DNA of 64,000 nucleotides from Kalaharituber pfeilii (GCA_015179045.1 WHUZ01000042.1:124001-188000); one strand, 5' to 3'; shown: positions 1 through 11,672, numbered from the stretch's first letter. The notes: a model not told the origin generated them from the letters alone. Numbers and translations are program-made.

Positions 1-639
1 CAATTTTCGATGCATCATGCTTCGCGCCACGCGGCGCAATCGCAATCAGAATTTCACAAGTGCCGGAGGACGTTGTGCAAAACTTCACAGAATTCTGTTC
101 TGCCTTCGGAGTTTAACTTTGGTGTGCCGATGAGCTTGGAAAGGCAGGTCTCGTCCGTGGCAATTAAAAATTAAGATCATTGTCTGATGTGTCAACTGAA
201 TATCCTGAAGGGGGTAGGTGTTAGGCGCCTTTGTATTGAAATAAATAAACTTTCAACTTCGAACAATAGCAATATGAAACCTCATCGCAAATTCGCAGAC
301 TATGATACTGGTAACAGATGCATCGTCAATCACCCCGGCCAGGGATGTGTCTGGCAGGGATGGTTCTTGTTCGGTATATACCGTAGGCAATTGCGCTAAG
401 CAAGCGGGCAAGAACTTTGAGTAAAGAGCAAAATTCTGAAATGGGAGATCATCTAGCAGAGTTCAGAGCTCAGGAAGGAGTCGATCGTTTCCAAACTGGA
501 AACCTGTCCTGTACTATACCAAACCAGACAACGATCAATCATTGCACCCACCCCGTTTTGACCTGGATACCTATCAACGACCTAATCAACTACATACCCT
601 CGATACCTGAAACTTCATGATTGTACCTAGCACGTGCCA
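1..639. other. Anonymous sequence, no gene seen
   Basis: Only short ORFs (70 codons or fewer) are present and none resembles a known family. There are no repeats, TIRs or LINE tails. It is probably intergenic or decayed transposon sequence. Confidence 0.5.
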
Positions 640-779
640 TACTCGCTACCAGCTTAAAGTTTCGCACAAGTGCGTAGTTGCAAAGACCGTGCGAGGGGTC
701 CGTCCGGCTGCAGAAATCCTTCCTACACAGACCACTCCAACTGTCGCGCTTGTGCGAAACTTTATGCTGGTAGCGAGTA
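640..779. mobile_element. TA-flanked MITE-like element
   Basis: The ends are inverted repeats of about 34 bp: CTCGCTACCAGC then AAAGTTTCGCACAAG at 642 onward, mirrored at 744-777 with a few mismatches. TA dinucleotides flank both ends (640-641 and 778-779), as expected for Tc1/mariner/pogo-type insertion. The 136-bp body has no coding potential, so it would need a transposase supplied in trans. One end of the same family recurs alone near 58907. A decayed pogo transposase starts a few bases downstream, but I cannot show that it is the autonomous parent. Confidence 0.8.
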
Positions 780-788
780 GACTATGCA

Positions 789-1410
789 TCTAAGCATCCA
801 GGTGTGTCGAAAACGAAAATAGCTAAAGCATTTGGTGTTAATTCTACAACGTTACGCTCATGATACCATGGAGTACAGAAAAAGCCATGTCAAAGGTCGA
901 CAGGACTATCAGCTACTTACTGACAGCAGAGGAAGATGCAATTGTTGACTGGTCCAAAAAAAATATCAGGTGTGGGCTTCCCGGTCACGGTACTTATACT
1001 TCGGTCGATGGCATATATTGTAGTGTGAAAGAACTTCAGGAACGAAGGTTGATTCCCAGTATAAACTGGCACAACTGTTTCCTCACAAGACACTCGAATA
1101 TCAAGCTTAACTGCATCTAATACCTAGAAAAGATACATGTGAAAGCTATAGTAGATATAGAGGAACAGCGTTTGTAGTACGTCAAGCTATGTAGTCTTTT
1201 CTGACCATACCATATACTACCTGAAAATCTGTGGAATTGCAGGTCATTATTGGCCTAGCAGTCAGACAAAAAGCTATTGTTAGGGCGTCTACAGAACATT
1301 GAGAGTCTCTGCCTTAGGTCATATGATACCACCATTTATTGTATGGAAGAATCAGGTGCATTGTGTAGGTTTCTATGGTAGAGGTGGTGTACTCGAAGGT
1401 AGGGGAAAAT
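789..1410 (+). pseudogene. Pogo/Fot1-type (DDE_1) transposase relic
   Basis: Conceptual translation in shifting frames gives the modules of a fungal pogo-like transposase in order. First is a psq-type helix-turn-helix (KIAKAFGVNSTTLR, about 800-870). Next is a CENP-B-like segment (LTAEEDAIVDWSKK, followed by the W..FLTRH motif, about 918-1100). Then comes the start of the DDE domain (VSALGHMIPPFIVWK, about 1296-1350). Stops and frameshifts separate the pieces, and I could not identify the catalytic triad, so this is dead. Transposases of this family cut and paste at TA sites. The family call rests on motif recognition by eye; the subfamily is unknown. Confidence 0.7.
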
Positions 1411-1990
1411 ACTCAAAAGCGCTATGCATGCATTAATGTACGCCACCCGACAGGGGATCAAAGTGAAGAAGGTATCATATGACTTTCTGTCGAAAAGTCT
1501 TCAGAACTTTTGTATGGGATTCACACACAAAAATTCAACACACATATTTTTTAACTGCATACAAGTTAAACAGGTGTTGCATAATTCCATAGCTGATCCA
1601 GCACACTTCTAACTAATGACAGGAGCCTTTCTTTTACCAATTTATCCCACTCTTTCGAAGCTCTTCCACCTCATTTGTGCATTCATCATGTAAAGCAATA
1701 ATTCAGACATGCTCAACTCAAGTGGTTTCTTGATTGTGAATTTCATGACCGAAACCTTTGCGTCCCGAGCTCGGATTTTCATTTCGTTATTATACGAGGT
1801 TTGAGCGGGCTGTGACCGGGACACAAAGTTATGCAACTTGGTTGAAACAAACATTCAAGGCTTGTAGCGATGCGAAGCGTGTAGGAAATACCTGTCTTTA
1901 AGACTTCATATACAACCAACCTGATCAACTATTTGGCAAGGTCGAATTCTGGGAGGTCCTATGCACTACTAGTCTTAGTCTTAGTCTATA
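1411..1990. other. Anonymous sequence after the pogo relic
   Basis: This may hold further decayed transposase sequence, but no recognisable motif is visible on either strand. Confidence 0.4.
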
Positions 1991-2384
1991 GTGAGCGGCA
2001 CGAGCTAGCTCGAGCCGAGCTGGAGGGTGAGCTCGAGCTGGCGTGGCATGAGCTCGAGCTGGCGTGGCATGAGCTCGAGCTGGCGTGGCATGAGCTCGAG
2101 CTGGCGTGGCATGAGCTCGAGCCTGGATTGATTATATACATAATATTGACAAACTAAACTAAACTAAGCTAAATGTTCATCTTTCTCACCACTATCAGCT
2201 AAATTGTGCATTTCGAAGTTGTTGGTAGGTCAGAATGAGCTCCAAGTCTCTAATTATTACTATGTTAGGTATTTACAGTTTATGAAACCTTGCACTGGCT
2301 AAGCATTTTAGCGAGCTGTCAAGAAAAACACAAGCATGATCTTGGCTCGTTTGAGCTCGAGCTGGCTCGGCTCGTGCCGCTCAC
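1991..2384. mobile_element. TA-flanked inverted-repeat element with internal minisatellite
   Basis: The terminal inverted repeat is GTGAGCGGCACGAGC at 1991, mirrored as GCTCGTGCCGCTCAC ending at 2384. It continues inward as degenerate GAGCTCGAGCTGG-type sequence. TA precedes the left end and follows the right end. There is no transposase. The internal tandem array is listed separately. Class is inferred from the TA flanks only. Confidence 0.6.
2029..2120. repeat. 21-bp tandem repeat, about 4.4 copies
   Basis: The unit GAGCTCGAGCTGGCGTGGCAT repeats almost perfectly four times and then partially. It is built on the palindrome GAGCTC and lies just inside the left inverted repeat of the surrounding element, so it probably grew from the subterminal sequence. 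Confidence 0.9.
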
Positions 2385-2635
2385 TAACCCTATCCATATG
2401 GCTTCATTTGACTATGGAATTCAGAAAGGCAATTGGGAGTGTGGATTAGCAATATAGGTATATAACCGGTGTCCTCTATAGTGGTAGTGGCTATTAAAGG
2501 GAAGTATAACTATGTGGTATGGAGATTATTGATGTGGAGCATCGAATTTTTGTTCCTGTATGATATAGTCATCACTATTAGCTTTAGCATACTGTATTTA
2601 GCCTAGAGTCGAAGTCTTGATATGCTAGAATAATG

Positions 2636-2639
<4 letters not shown>

Positions 2640-2675
<36 letters not shown>

Positions 2676-2723
2676 CATTAATCGCATGCCGCCCTAGGGG
2701 CTATGGCGATGTTTAGTTACATG
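2640..2723 (-). mobile_element. Solo T1 LINE tail
   Basis: A T-run of about 36 nt is followed by the reverse complement of the T1 3' end (CATTAATCGCATGCC, then the GCCCTAGGGG hairpin). The piece is flanked by the 8-bp duplication AATGGGTT (2632-2639 and 2724-2731). It is an extreme 5' truncation containing no coding sequence. Confidence 0.85.
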
Positions 2724-2731
2724 AATGGGTT

Positions 2732-4763
2732 GCCGGGGTGGCCATTTTTTTCTTGTTTTTGATATCGTAAATATCTCTGGGCGCCGAGTATTATGCACCA
2801 TTATCCGGGAAGAATTGCGTCCTTGAGTACCGGTACAGGTAATCCTGGCTGTAATGAAGGTCAAGAATCCAACCAGTTTTCAGTATAGCAATGGCCCTGT
2901 GCATCCAAAGAATCTCGCCCATCCCTTCGCGCCAAGTATAGCCAGGATCTCACCAAGAAGAGGTTCATTAAGCCAGGGCCACCTGTACTTGAGAATTAAA
3001 GTGAAAACATGGTGGCTATCAGAATGAAAGCATGGTGGCGGCATAATAAAGTTGCCACAGATACCTGGGCCAACCTCTCACCAGAGCACATGTTTCGCCC
3101 AATAACATCTGGAGCTGCAGGGGCTTCATGTATGAACTTAGTTTCAGTGGCAAGAACTTTTCAAGATCCAAACTCACGAGACACTTTTCAAAGCAGTACT
3201 GGGCGAACCGCAGAATTCCCACGCATGAGCTTCCAGGAGCTGAGACCTCTGATACGACTTTCCGATCTTGGTATCACCGTCGATCATTTCACCTTATTAA
3301 TATCCCTTAGTTCAGTCGAGATGGAATTAAGTACATTACAATTCTGTGACGCCAAGCATGGCACCATTATCTGCTTGCGCAAGTATTAAACCAACAACAG
3401 AAAGGTTATACTGGTTTTCTGGTTCTCGTTCCGTCTTGCCGGTAGTAGACGTACCAGGAGATTGCAATTGCCGCGTCCTGAGCAATCAAGTTACCTGAGT
3501 TGGACTTGCAGATATGCACGGAACAGTCCGCCAGCACTCGGCAGGAATTTGATTATCTCAAGCAAGTTGGGTTCCACAGTCCTCCCTGAAATCTTCTATG
3601 CGTAAGCGAAAGATTGCAAAGTGATAGCGACGTCTCTTGGAGCAAGATTAGTTTTTGAAAGTTGCCAATAGTCTGTTACGGGAAGAACGGTGCTGAATTC
3701 TCATACGCTTGGGCACTTTGATACGACGAACGATTGACATACTACCGGTGATTTGTCGTCACGCTGATCTAATTATTAGCTGATGAGAATGATCTTCATG
3801 ATTGCTAGACGTAGAGTGTGTTTCAAGCGTAATAGCACACGACCTTTGGTCTAGTCTTGTACCTGGGTCTATTCCAACTGTGAGAAAAACAATGTTTCTG
3901 GCAATATCGAAGGCTTCGACGAAACTGCATGGTCGTAGTAGCTATGATCCAACCATCGATGCGTGTGAATTCGAATCCAAATAAACCATGTTGGTGGGAA
4001 TTTTATTGTATTACATGAAATGGAAGAAGTGGGGATCTCTCACGTCTGGCACTCTAGGTACGTGAACTTATTAATTGTAGGGATTTTTTCCGCGGCCAAA
4101 TCGCTTATTGGTAAGAGAAAATTTTCTCCAAAAAGGTAGCTCGTACCATATTGCTGGGTGCAGTGCCGGATGCCTGCATGGAGTGTCAGGATACTTGGCT
4201 TTTGTTTAACAAAAGTCGCAAAGCAATTGCGGGTTACACAAGTTCTGCGATTTGCGCTGAAGGCGTGCATTGCTTCAGAAGGGAAGCTACAGAGAGGTGA
4301 ATGTCAGAAGTGGCTTAAATGGTGTGGGGTGATGGTAAGATGTCGGGTACCGAGAAGGGTTCCAGTTTGGCTGCTTCGGTTACCGACCTGCAAGGCAGGA
4401 GGCTCGAGCCCGTCATTTTTTCCAACCCCAGTCAGTTGCCTTGCTTTCTCGCCACGAGGTTTCTCATATCTGCTTTTTCCAACAACCAATTCCTCCAGAT
4501 TCGATGCCTGCGGGTTCGGTTCCTCGGGCATGAAATTCTATGTATTAAATCTACGGCAATCCCATGAGCGATGTGAGTATCCCTAAGACCCATCTCGCTT
4601 CCTTCCCACTGCGATAAATTCTATCAAGCGGGCAGGTGACCTTGTTAGAATTCGATCCGCCGATCACCATTGTGGAATTTGGACAGACGTAAGTAGGTTT
4701 GGGATAGTCCCTATTTAGTGGTCTTATGCCTGTGTGGATAGAGGCGTAATAATATCACGTTCA
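2732..4763. other. Long stretch without a recognisable gene
   Basis: The longest open frames are about 126 codons (3009-3389) and 142 codons (4158-4586). Neither matches a family I know, and they overlap others in competing frames. The last part must hold the MFS gene promoter, but I recognise no element. A tRNA-like segment is listed separately. Confidence 0.4.
4319..4445 (+). other. Possible tRNA-like (SINE-type) segment
   Basis: TGGTAAGATGT resembles a Pol III A box and GGCTCGAGCCC resembles a B box. A perfect CCTGC-AAG-GCAGG stem lies just before the B box, like a long variable arm. No acceptor stem pairs convincingly, so this is not a functional tRNA. It may be a SINE head or chance. 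Confidence 0.25.
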
Positions 4764-6932
4764 ATGGCGGCATTGTCAAGCAGTGACACAGAAAGCGGTC
4801 CGAATCCGCAATGCAACATCGACATCAAAGGAGCTGAAATATTGGCCGTCTCAACAGTACTTTCCCGCGTTGATACACAACCAACGAATCCATTCAACAA
4901 CGGACCACATAGGGACATCTCCCTCCTTATCAACGATGGAGAAAACGATAACCCCAATAAGCCTGGAATAATACGGAATGTTGCTCACGTGGGCTTTGCA
5001 GAAGCGCTATGTGCTCAGCAGCCGAAAAAATGGACGAAAGCGATGTTTAAATTATACTTCTTTCTGCTAGTTGCTTTTTTGAATAACTTAATTAATGCAT
5101 ATGCTGGCACGTTAGTTGGCATCGTTTGGTCAATGAAGGAATTTCACGAGTGAGTGCGGTCTTTTGAGATTGTGGAGCGCCAACACTGATGCAGTGAGAA
5201 AATGGAAGGTACTTCCATTTAAACGATGAGGCTGTGGGATCCGACGTAGGATTGCTAATGTCAAGTTATGCCATCGGCAACATTGTTGGGTCGTTTTTTT
5301 GCGGACCATTCACAGATTGGTGGGGTCGTAGGTGGGGAATGTTCAGTGGAGCAGTGTTTGTGATTGTGGCTGCGATAGTACAGGGAAGCTCAAAAAGCCT
5401 CGAGATGTTCATCGGAGGTAGGATTATCATGGGGTTTGGAATAGCTTTGTTGAACACCGCTGGGCCATGCTATGTCGCCGAGATGGCTCATCCGGCCTGG
5501 CGTGGTCCGATAACTGGCCTTTACAATGCTATTTGGGGGCTCGGATCGGTAATACGGCCTGCGACGTACCAGTTCGGTATTTTATTACATACAATATGCT
5601 AATAATTTTTATTTACTGACAGGTTCCTGCCTTATTGTCACCGCACTTTGTTAAGAACCTTCCAGGTCACCTATCATGGAGGTTACCACTGTGGTTCCAA
5701 GCCTTAGGAGGTGGCCTGTTGTTGATCTCATGCATGTTTATCCCTGAAAGTCCACGTTGGGTTTGTAATTCTCTACCTTTAATATGTTTTTGGCCTAATA
5801 GCTAACAGAACTTGCCGATAGCTTTATGCGAATGATCTGAAGGAGGAATCAGTTCGGGTACTTGAAAAGTATCACGGGGAGGGCTCTAGGAAGTCTCCAA
5901 TTGTTGTCCTGACATACAGGGAGATGGTGCAGGAGGTTTTCATTGAAGGATCAGATAAGAGATGGTGGGACTACTCGGATTTGTTTAACTCCAAGACAGC
6001 ATGGTGGCGTAACACATGCATCATTGGAATAGCCTTTTGCTCACAGGTAAGCAGGACTCTGCGTGTATTCGGGAACGAAGCCCAAGTGTGAGCATCTTGA
6101 AATTTGATCTAACTTGTATTTTGGTCTCTAGTGGTGCGGAAATGGGACGACCACCTACTTTCAAGCGATGCTACAGCAGCAAGCAGGTATTGTTACAAAG
6201 GGAGCTATCAACATCACCACCTATTTGTTCATCGTTCTCTCTCTTGGATCAGCACTCATCGGGGCGTTCATGGTAGACAGGATCGGTCGTCGGGGCGTGC
6301 TACTTTTAGGAAACTCTCTGATGATCTTCTGGTGGACCGTGATCGCTATTCTCTGCGCTCTGTATGCCCGTGAGGAAAACGGAAACGAGCATGGTGCGCG
6401 AGCAGCCATCGCGTTTATTACTATCTTTGGCATGACTTATTCATTCTCGTACACACCATTACAAGTTCTCTATCCAGTCGAATGCTTAGCCTACGAGACT
6501 AGAGCAAAGGGCATGGGCTTTTATAACCTTTGCGTCCACATCGCGGGATTTTTCAACGCCTACGGAATCCCAACGATCATGGAGAAGATTCAGTGGAGGT
6601 TTTACTTTATTTATGTGGGTTGGAACTTCTGTCAGGTGGCCTGGATCTATTTCTTGTAAGTACTTTTGGGCGCATATCGCCCCTGGGTAGTTTCATATGT
6701 ACGACCCTGTGACTAACGAATGCTGCCCGTGCCTAGTTTCGTTGAAACGAGAGGCCGCTCATTGGAGGAGATCAACGAAATCTTTAAGGCCCCATACCCA
6801 AAGAACAAATCACTTGAAGAACATGTATTTGTTCTTTCCGAGCAAGTTCTGGCAAAGTCATGGGAATTGAATGACCTTAAAGAATTTAATACCCGAGGAT
6901 CTGCACCCTCCACAAGTACTCAACCGCTTTGA
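4764..6932 (+). CDS. MFS sugar transporter (lactose permease/hexose type), six exons
   Basis: Proposed exons are 4764-5149, 5209-5548, 5623-5760, 5822-6046, 6132-6655 and 6737-6932 (1809 nt, 602 residues). All introns are GT-AG, 59-85 nt; the second contains GCTAAT and the third GCTAAC as likely branch points. The start is the first ATG in frame. The product is a plasma-membrane sugar porter with a hydrophilic N-terminus of about 90 residues before the first membrane segment. Family signatures are visible: DWWGRRWG after TM2, a GRIIMGFG segment, PESPRW before the central loop, VDRIGRRG, YPVECLAYETRAKG, and a C-terminal VETRGRSLEE. Residues expected near AAWVTYGT after exon 2 read differently (VPALLSPHF), so the second intron boundary, or that region, deserves care. 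The substrate cannot be read from sequence. A solo T1 LINE tail sits directly at the stop codon. Confidence 0.9.
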
Positions 6933-6938
6933 GGGCTT

Positions 6939-6982
6939 TTTTTTTTTTTTTTTTTAATATCAGTACTCGCGTGCCGCCCTAT
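6939..6982 (-). mobile_element. Solo T1 LINE tail at the MFS stop codon (44 bp)
   Basis: About 17 T residues are followed by AATATCAGTACTCGCGTGCC and part of the T1 hairpin. The flanking 12-bp duplication CTTTGAGGGCTT is at 6927-6938 and 6983-6994. The left copy contains the transporter's TGA stop, so the reading frame survives but the original 3' UTR is displaced. It is the shortest LINE insertion in the window. Confidence 0.9.
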
Positions 6983-6994
6983 CTTTGAGGGCTT

Positions 6995-8319
6995 CTGCAA
7001 ACTTCCATCATTGATTTCGAGACGACTTACACTATTCATGAGACGGCGCTTTTGGTTTTTTATATTACTGTTCCCCCATGAAGGCTAACTTTGGGGTGTT
7101 CAAGTCGGTTTCTGGTTTCTCCTGTTTTATGAGACCTTGGATGTCTTCGCATGAGCAGTTTGTCTTTCTTATGATGCTTGTCTTCTCTCTTGTCCGTACA
7201 CCCATCTTGCACGAGTTTTTGTGTTTACTTCATATTTTTTTTCCGCGGTTCATAATTTGAAAAGGGTTGGCATGCGCCGCACACATCTGAGTTTCTCACT
7301 CCGCCTAAGTTATCGCTAGCGCGGACGTGCAAGAAACATTATTAGTCTGTTTCCTTTCTTTCTAAGCCTGCGGCATGAAACTAGTTCGAGCATTTGCAGG
7401 CGGCCCATCACTATGCCTTGTGTTTCCAGACCCCTCTGATATTGCTTCCGTTGAGATAATCTGGTTTGGGTATACTTGGGTTGAATGGTGTTCAAATTGG
7501 TATTTGGTTGGAAGTTACCAATATACTTTTTCCGATTAAAAGGGCGCTTAAGGATCTAAATCTGAGTGCCAAGCATGAACAGTAGAAGCATTCCGAATAG
7601 AGTTTGGAGAACACCCATAAAATCAACAGCATCAACGCACTGGTAGGACGTACACTTAAACGTGGCTTGGGAGGATCATGTTTCAATGGCGATGACACCA
7701 AATACAAGGTGCTACATGGTCGGAGTAAACATCGATGCACCAGGCTTTGCAATTTAGACATACTGCGATGTAAGACGACGAAGTCTTCTAGGAGGGTGTA
7801 CCTCATTTTACCGCTGCACTCGATTGAAATCTGCTATTGTCACCCTTTCAGGAAGCACCGACCCCTGTCGATTATTAATTATAGTAAGGTTCTGTGCAAA
7901 TATGTCGACTAGCGGCAGCCAAGAGCGATACAGAGCGAAGATTTTACTGTATAACTTTTGTATGTCACCTAATCCCTACTTATCTCTTTTGGCTATGTAT
8001 GCCAGGGTGCTAGCTGGGGAGATTACTAAAAGAAACGGTTGACGCAGTACCATCGATGTTGGGTACGGGCTACGCTTGCTATACTGGATGGCTAAATTTC
8101 GGGGTATTTTTGTCTGGTATAGTGAGGGGTGATTTTTATGGGAAACGGTTGTCGCAGGCAGAGGCCATCTGGTATGGCAAGGGTAGACTGTAGTTCCTTG
8201 CGCAATTGAAAACCGCCCAGACTATTATTTTCGGCTTTGGGTCTTCGCACCTCTTAGCAGCACCTAGTGGCCGAGAACAGAGCTGTACAGTCGCTGGCCA
8301 AGAATAGTCATGTGGGGCC
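6995..8319. other. Anonymous 1.3-kb stretch
   Basis: Open frames on both strands reach about 104 codons (7492-7806, minus; 7604-7912, plus), but they overlap one another and match nothing I recognise. No repeats or TIRs were found. The MFS gene's 3' UTR and terminator should lie in the first few hundred bases. Confidence 0.4.
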
Positions 8320-8328
8320 ACATTGAAC

Positions 8329-8394
8329 TTTTTTTTTTTTTTTTATTTTTTTTATTTCATTACTCGCGTGCCGCCCTACGGGCTATGGCGAGGT
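8329..8394 (-). mobile_element. Solo T1 LINE tail
   Basis: An interrupted T-run is followed by ATTTCATTACTCGCGTGCC and the hairpin GCCCTACGGGC. It ends within three bases of the TCGCC that starts the conserved T1 block. The duplication ACATTGAAC is at 8320-8328 and 8395-8403. Confidence 0.9.
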
Positions 8395-8454
8395 ACATTG
8401 AACGGTGAAGTGGGGCATATGGAGGAAAGAACGTGATCCGTACACGACTATATG

Positions 8455-8534
8455 TGTTGCTTTGTAATGAATCTCGTCATACCCCACAGGGCGGCACACG
8501 AGTAATGAATTTAAAAAAAAAAAAAAAAAAAAAA
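8455..8534 (+). mobile_element. Solo T1 LINE tail, plus strand
   Basis: The sequence TGTAATGAATCTCGTCATAC, then ACAGGGCGGC, ACGAGTAATGAATTT and about 22 A residues is a T1 3' end. The 5' boundary is uncertain. A short ATATGT match on both sides (near 8450 and 8541) may be the TSD. Confidence 0.75.
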
Positions 8535-10103
8535 GAGACCATATGTATAAAATAGTCCACGATTGTGTTTACACCGCTGTCAACATTTTCTGAAGGATTG
8601 GATCAATTGCCATTGGTCACTTTCCATGCGCTACAGCGTTGTTGGCGGGCAGAGGACTGCCCAGCGTCTTAAACCAGCACTTTCCGGGCTGCTACAGTAC
8701 TTGCAATGGGCGAGCATAAAGAGTAGTCAGGAATCCATTTTTTACAGTGATCTACAGCTGTTATATTTCGGGAAGGTCGGCAGGCCCAATGCACAAAGCT
8801 TTCGTGGTGAAACCCCCGGTAACCCAGGACAACTAGGCTTCGTTCAACAACTTCTCAGGGTAACAGAATTCACGAAATGGGCAACACCATATGTACCTTC
8901 TTCACACACGTCCGCACCCACACAGACAAAGGCTCAAACCCCATGTACATAGAGCGTCCCAAATCAAGCTTTACTGTAACACATCTTTGCACCTCCTTCA
9001 TCTCTTAATGTCGTCAAAGCCCAATGTAAATCCACCCTCAGGGCTGCTGACTTCACTCGCCCTGTCTCCAATAATTCGTCCTCTCTCCACCGGTGATACA
9101 CCCTGGCATCAGCTGGACTTTGGAACCATTGTCATTCATACCCCACAAAAAAAAGAAACAGCGTTGTTATACCAGTCAATAGATTGGGGCAGAGTGTAGA
9201 CTCTCGCGCGGGGGAGGCTGGATATCTATAGTAGTGTGCCTGTCAGGAGCAGACCCTTTGAAGGGAGTATGAATGGAAGATGGACGGGATGGGGCTATAT
9301 GGGGTATTGAGGGCCGTAAGGAATTCTTTGACAGTGGAGTAGATGGTGCTTGGTTTTTCTTTTTTTGGTGGTGGTCACAAAGCACATCATACAGGCTACT
9401 GACGTATGGCGAGGAACCAGTGCCTGATTAGTACTTAAGAATCTTGGAGGTCACGCTAGCCGCTGCTTCCGCGCTGGGAAGGGGCCTTCAGTGGAATTTC
9501 TACTAATCGCTGGGTATGAGATGAGGAATATGATCAGTCAACGGCTGTACTAGTTTAGAGTGAGGTTTGGCGCAAATAACGCTAGTATTCCTTCATCGTC
9601 ATCCTTCTACAAACAATATTCTCCTGCATCTTCTGACTTTCACACTGTCCCTTCACGGCCTCACTCCTGTACATGCTTGCATCTAGTACCCTGTTGTGAG
9701 CGCAAGCATGAGCCAGCCAATATTGCCACAGCAGTCCCTGTCATCTACCGTGCTACTTGTTCTGTTGCACTTCCTTGGTTGGCCTCTACCGACTTATGAT
9801 ACAGCTCTTCGTTTCGAGTCTCTGGGTTTAGAGAGCTAACAAGTGCCTCAGTACGAGGCTTTATAGCGGCGACAACCACTTTTGACAGGACGAGCACTTG
9901 GAAGCCACTCCACAACTACAACGTCCTCCCAGCGAAACCTACATAGATCGAAAGTGCTCAGTGTGCTGAGTCTTTTGATCTAATTTTCATTCCAAAATAC
10001 CCAACTCCTCAAGTTTCCCCCTTGGGGTGAAGTTTCGAGGACATATTCAGCTCCCCACTCCGTTGCCAGCACACCAACATCCCTGACTTCTTGGCACTCC
10101 CAC
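8535..10103. other. Anonymous 1.6-kb stretch upstream of the T1 LINE ORF1
   Basis: No gene is recognised; a 129-codon frame at 8563-8952 has no family resemblance. The final part may be the 5' UTR of the T1 LINE whose ORF1 starts at 10104. Around 9355-9410 a T-rich run followed by CATACAGGCT and TATGGCGAGG resembles a decayed LINE tail like that at 13331. Confidence 0.35.
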
Positions 10104-10120
10104 CATGGATCGGACTAATA

Positions 10121-10904
10121 GGCGGATTTTGCAAAGTCCGGTTAACTCATATTTGGTTATTTTCCGGTTATTATTAATCAATGTTACTGTAGCAACGTGT
10201 TGTTTGTGGCCGAGTTAACCAAATTTCTGGCAATTTTCCGGTTATATGACCGAATAAATTCGGTTAAACACAAAGTGCGGGTAAGGACTTTACATCATCA
10301 CCAAAGTATCTTGATATTTTTTACTCGCTCAAATGTCTTCTCAAACCCCTTCTCTATCACCTGCGCCTACAATTTTAGCATCCCGTGGGCGTGGTCGTGC
10401 AACATCGTCCTTACCGCAAACTCAATCTCCGGCACCTCAAACCCAATCACCAGCACCTGCAGACAACTGACGTACTCGACTCAATGATGAAGAAAAGCTT
10501 CATCTAGTCCGCTTATGCATTGAATACCAAGTGGAGCATGTCAAAGGCAAGAAAGGAGCTTTTTGGCAAAAAATCAGAATGTTACTGAAAGAACAAATTG
10601 GGAAGGACCTCCGAGATCCTCATAGTACAATGAGAATCTTGCTTCAACAGTTTGAAGTACAAAGGCTGCCGCAGATGCGACAGCTAAAGTGGTCTTGCGG
10701 CGCGAGGTTATCGCCATAGGTCGAATATGCGTGCGGTATGCGTGGAATATGCGTGCAGCTATGCGTGGAAAATATCCCAAAAAATAACCGCAGAAATAAC
10801 TTAGGTACGTTGCAAAATCTGGGCCGTTTTTTGGTTGGGTTATCATGACTAATGGTTACCCAGAAATAACCGAATTTCAATAACCGGACTTTGCAAAATC
10901 CGCC
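10121..10904 (+). mobile_element. TIR DNA transposon carrying a Myb/SANT-like gene
   Basis: The termini are inverted repeats of about 24 bp, GGCGGATTTTGCAAAGTCC then GGTTA at 10121, mirrored to 10904. Both flanks carry TAATA (10116-10120 and 10905-10909). Taking out the element and one TAATA rejoins the surrounding LINE ORF1 in frame, which confirms the boundaries. The only coding region is a Myb/SANT-like ORF and there is no transposase. PIF/Harbinger elements pair a Myb-like protein with a transposase, but their usual TSD is 3 bp, so the superfamily is left open. A related 506-bp element lies at 29901-30406. Confidence 0.8.
10333..10719 (+). pseudogene. Myb/SANT-like DNA-binding protein of the TIR element, one nonsense codon
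   Basis: From ATG 10333 the frame reads a Ser/Pro/Gln-rich leader (SPAPQTQSPAP) with an arginine-rich patch (SRGRGRATS). It hits TGA at about 10468-10470, then continues in the same frame as a compact helical domain: LNDEEKLHLVRLCIEYQ, followed by FWQKIRMLLKEQIGK and DLRDPHSTM. The spacing of aromatic and Leu positions resembles trihelix/Myb-like modules of fungal DNA transposons, which bind the element ends. The single in-frame stop could be a recent nonsense mutation. Identification is by pattern only. Confidence 0.5.
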
Positions 10905-11483
10905 TAATAGATTCATGGCAATGGGCAGCCCAGCACCAAAAAACATACCCGCAGGTGCCAAAATAACTCTGGCCAGAAGTACCCGTCTCGAGGCCTCACT
11001 ATACAAGTCTATTAGCGAACGACTTAGTAGAGTCAACATGACCTATATGCTTGAAGCAGTGAGAGAAGTCATTGACCACATTGACCAATGTATAGAAGAC
11101 CAAATGACAAGACCAAACTTCGAACCAACGGACAGGTTCCTGGCGGAACTCCGAGTCTTACACCGGTATACCAATGTCCTTGCAACAAGGGTGGGAGGGT
11201 ACACATGTACAGGCCGGCATGCAGATATTGTGAAGCATGACTCCAAGGAAAGGGAAATACAAACCGAATCAGAGATACCACCACGGCTGTCATATGCAGC
11301 AATTATCTCTCAAAACATTCCAGCAACACCACCGGCCCCTAAAAAGTCTTCCACCCCCTCAGCGCAACCATTAATGAAGGGCAAGAAGGTACCCACAGCC
11401 CCCATTCCAACAAATGGGCAGTCTTCGAAGCCCTCAAAAGCTCCGGAGAAGGCTACAGAAAAGATGACACCTCCTATCTCCAT

Positions 11484-11571
11484 TTAGCCTGTCTCCGGGC
11501 TATGAGGGCTTGCCCAGGGACCCTGCCATGGCTTAGTGCTACAAGCGGGGTTATGTGATTTAAAAAAAAAA
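11484..11571 (+). mobile_element. Solo T2 LINE tail (long class)
   Basis: This begins at TTAGCCTGTCTCCGGGC and runs through CCCTGCCATGGC and CAAGCGGGGTTATGTGATTT to 9-10 A residues. It is flanked by the 14-bp duplication CCTCCTATCTCCAT (11470-11483 and 11572-11585). It interrupts the T1 LINE ORF1. Confidence 0.92.
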
Positions 11572-11672
11572 CCTCCTATCTCCATACAAAACCAAAAATT
11601 ACCTCCCACGCAAGGGGTCAACAAACCACAGACCGGGAAGTGACAGTTGAGCCTGCCTCAGTCCGGTCACGC

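Noticed and set aside
4158..4586. 142-codon ORF as a gene
   Set aside because: It overlaps a tRNA-like segment and other frames, has no recognisable domain, and is likely spurious.
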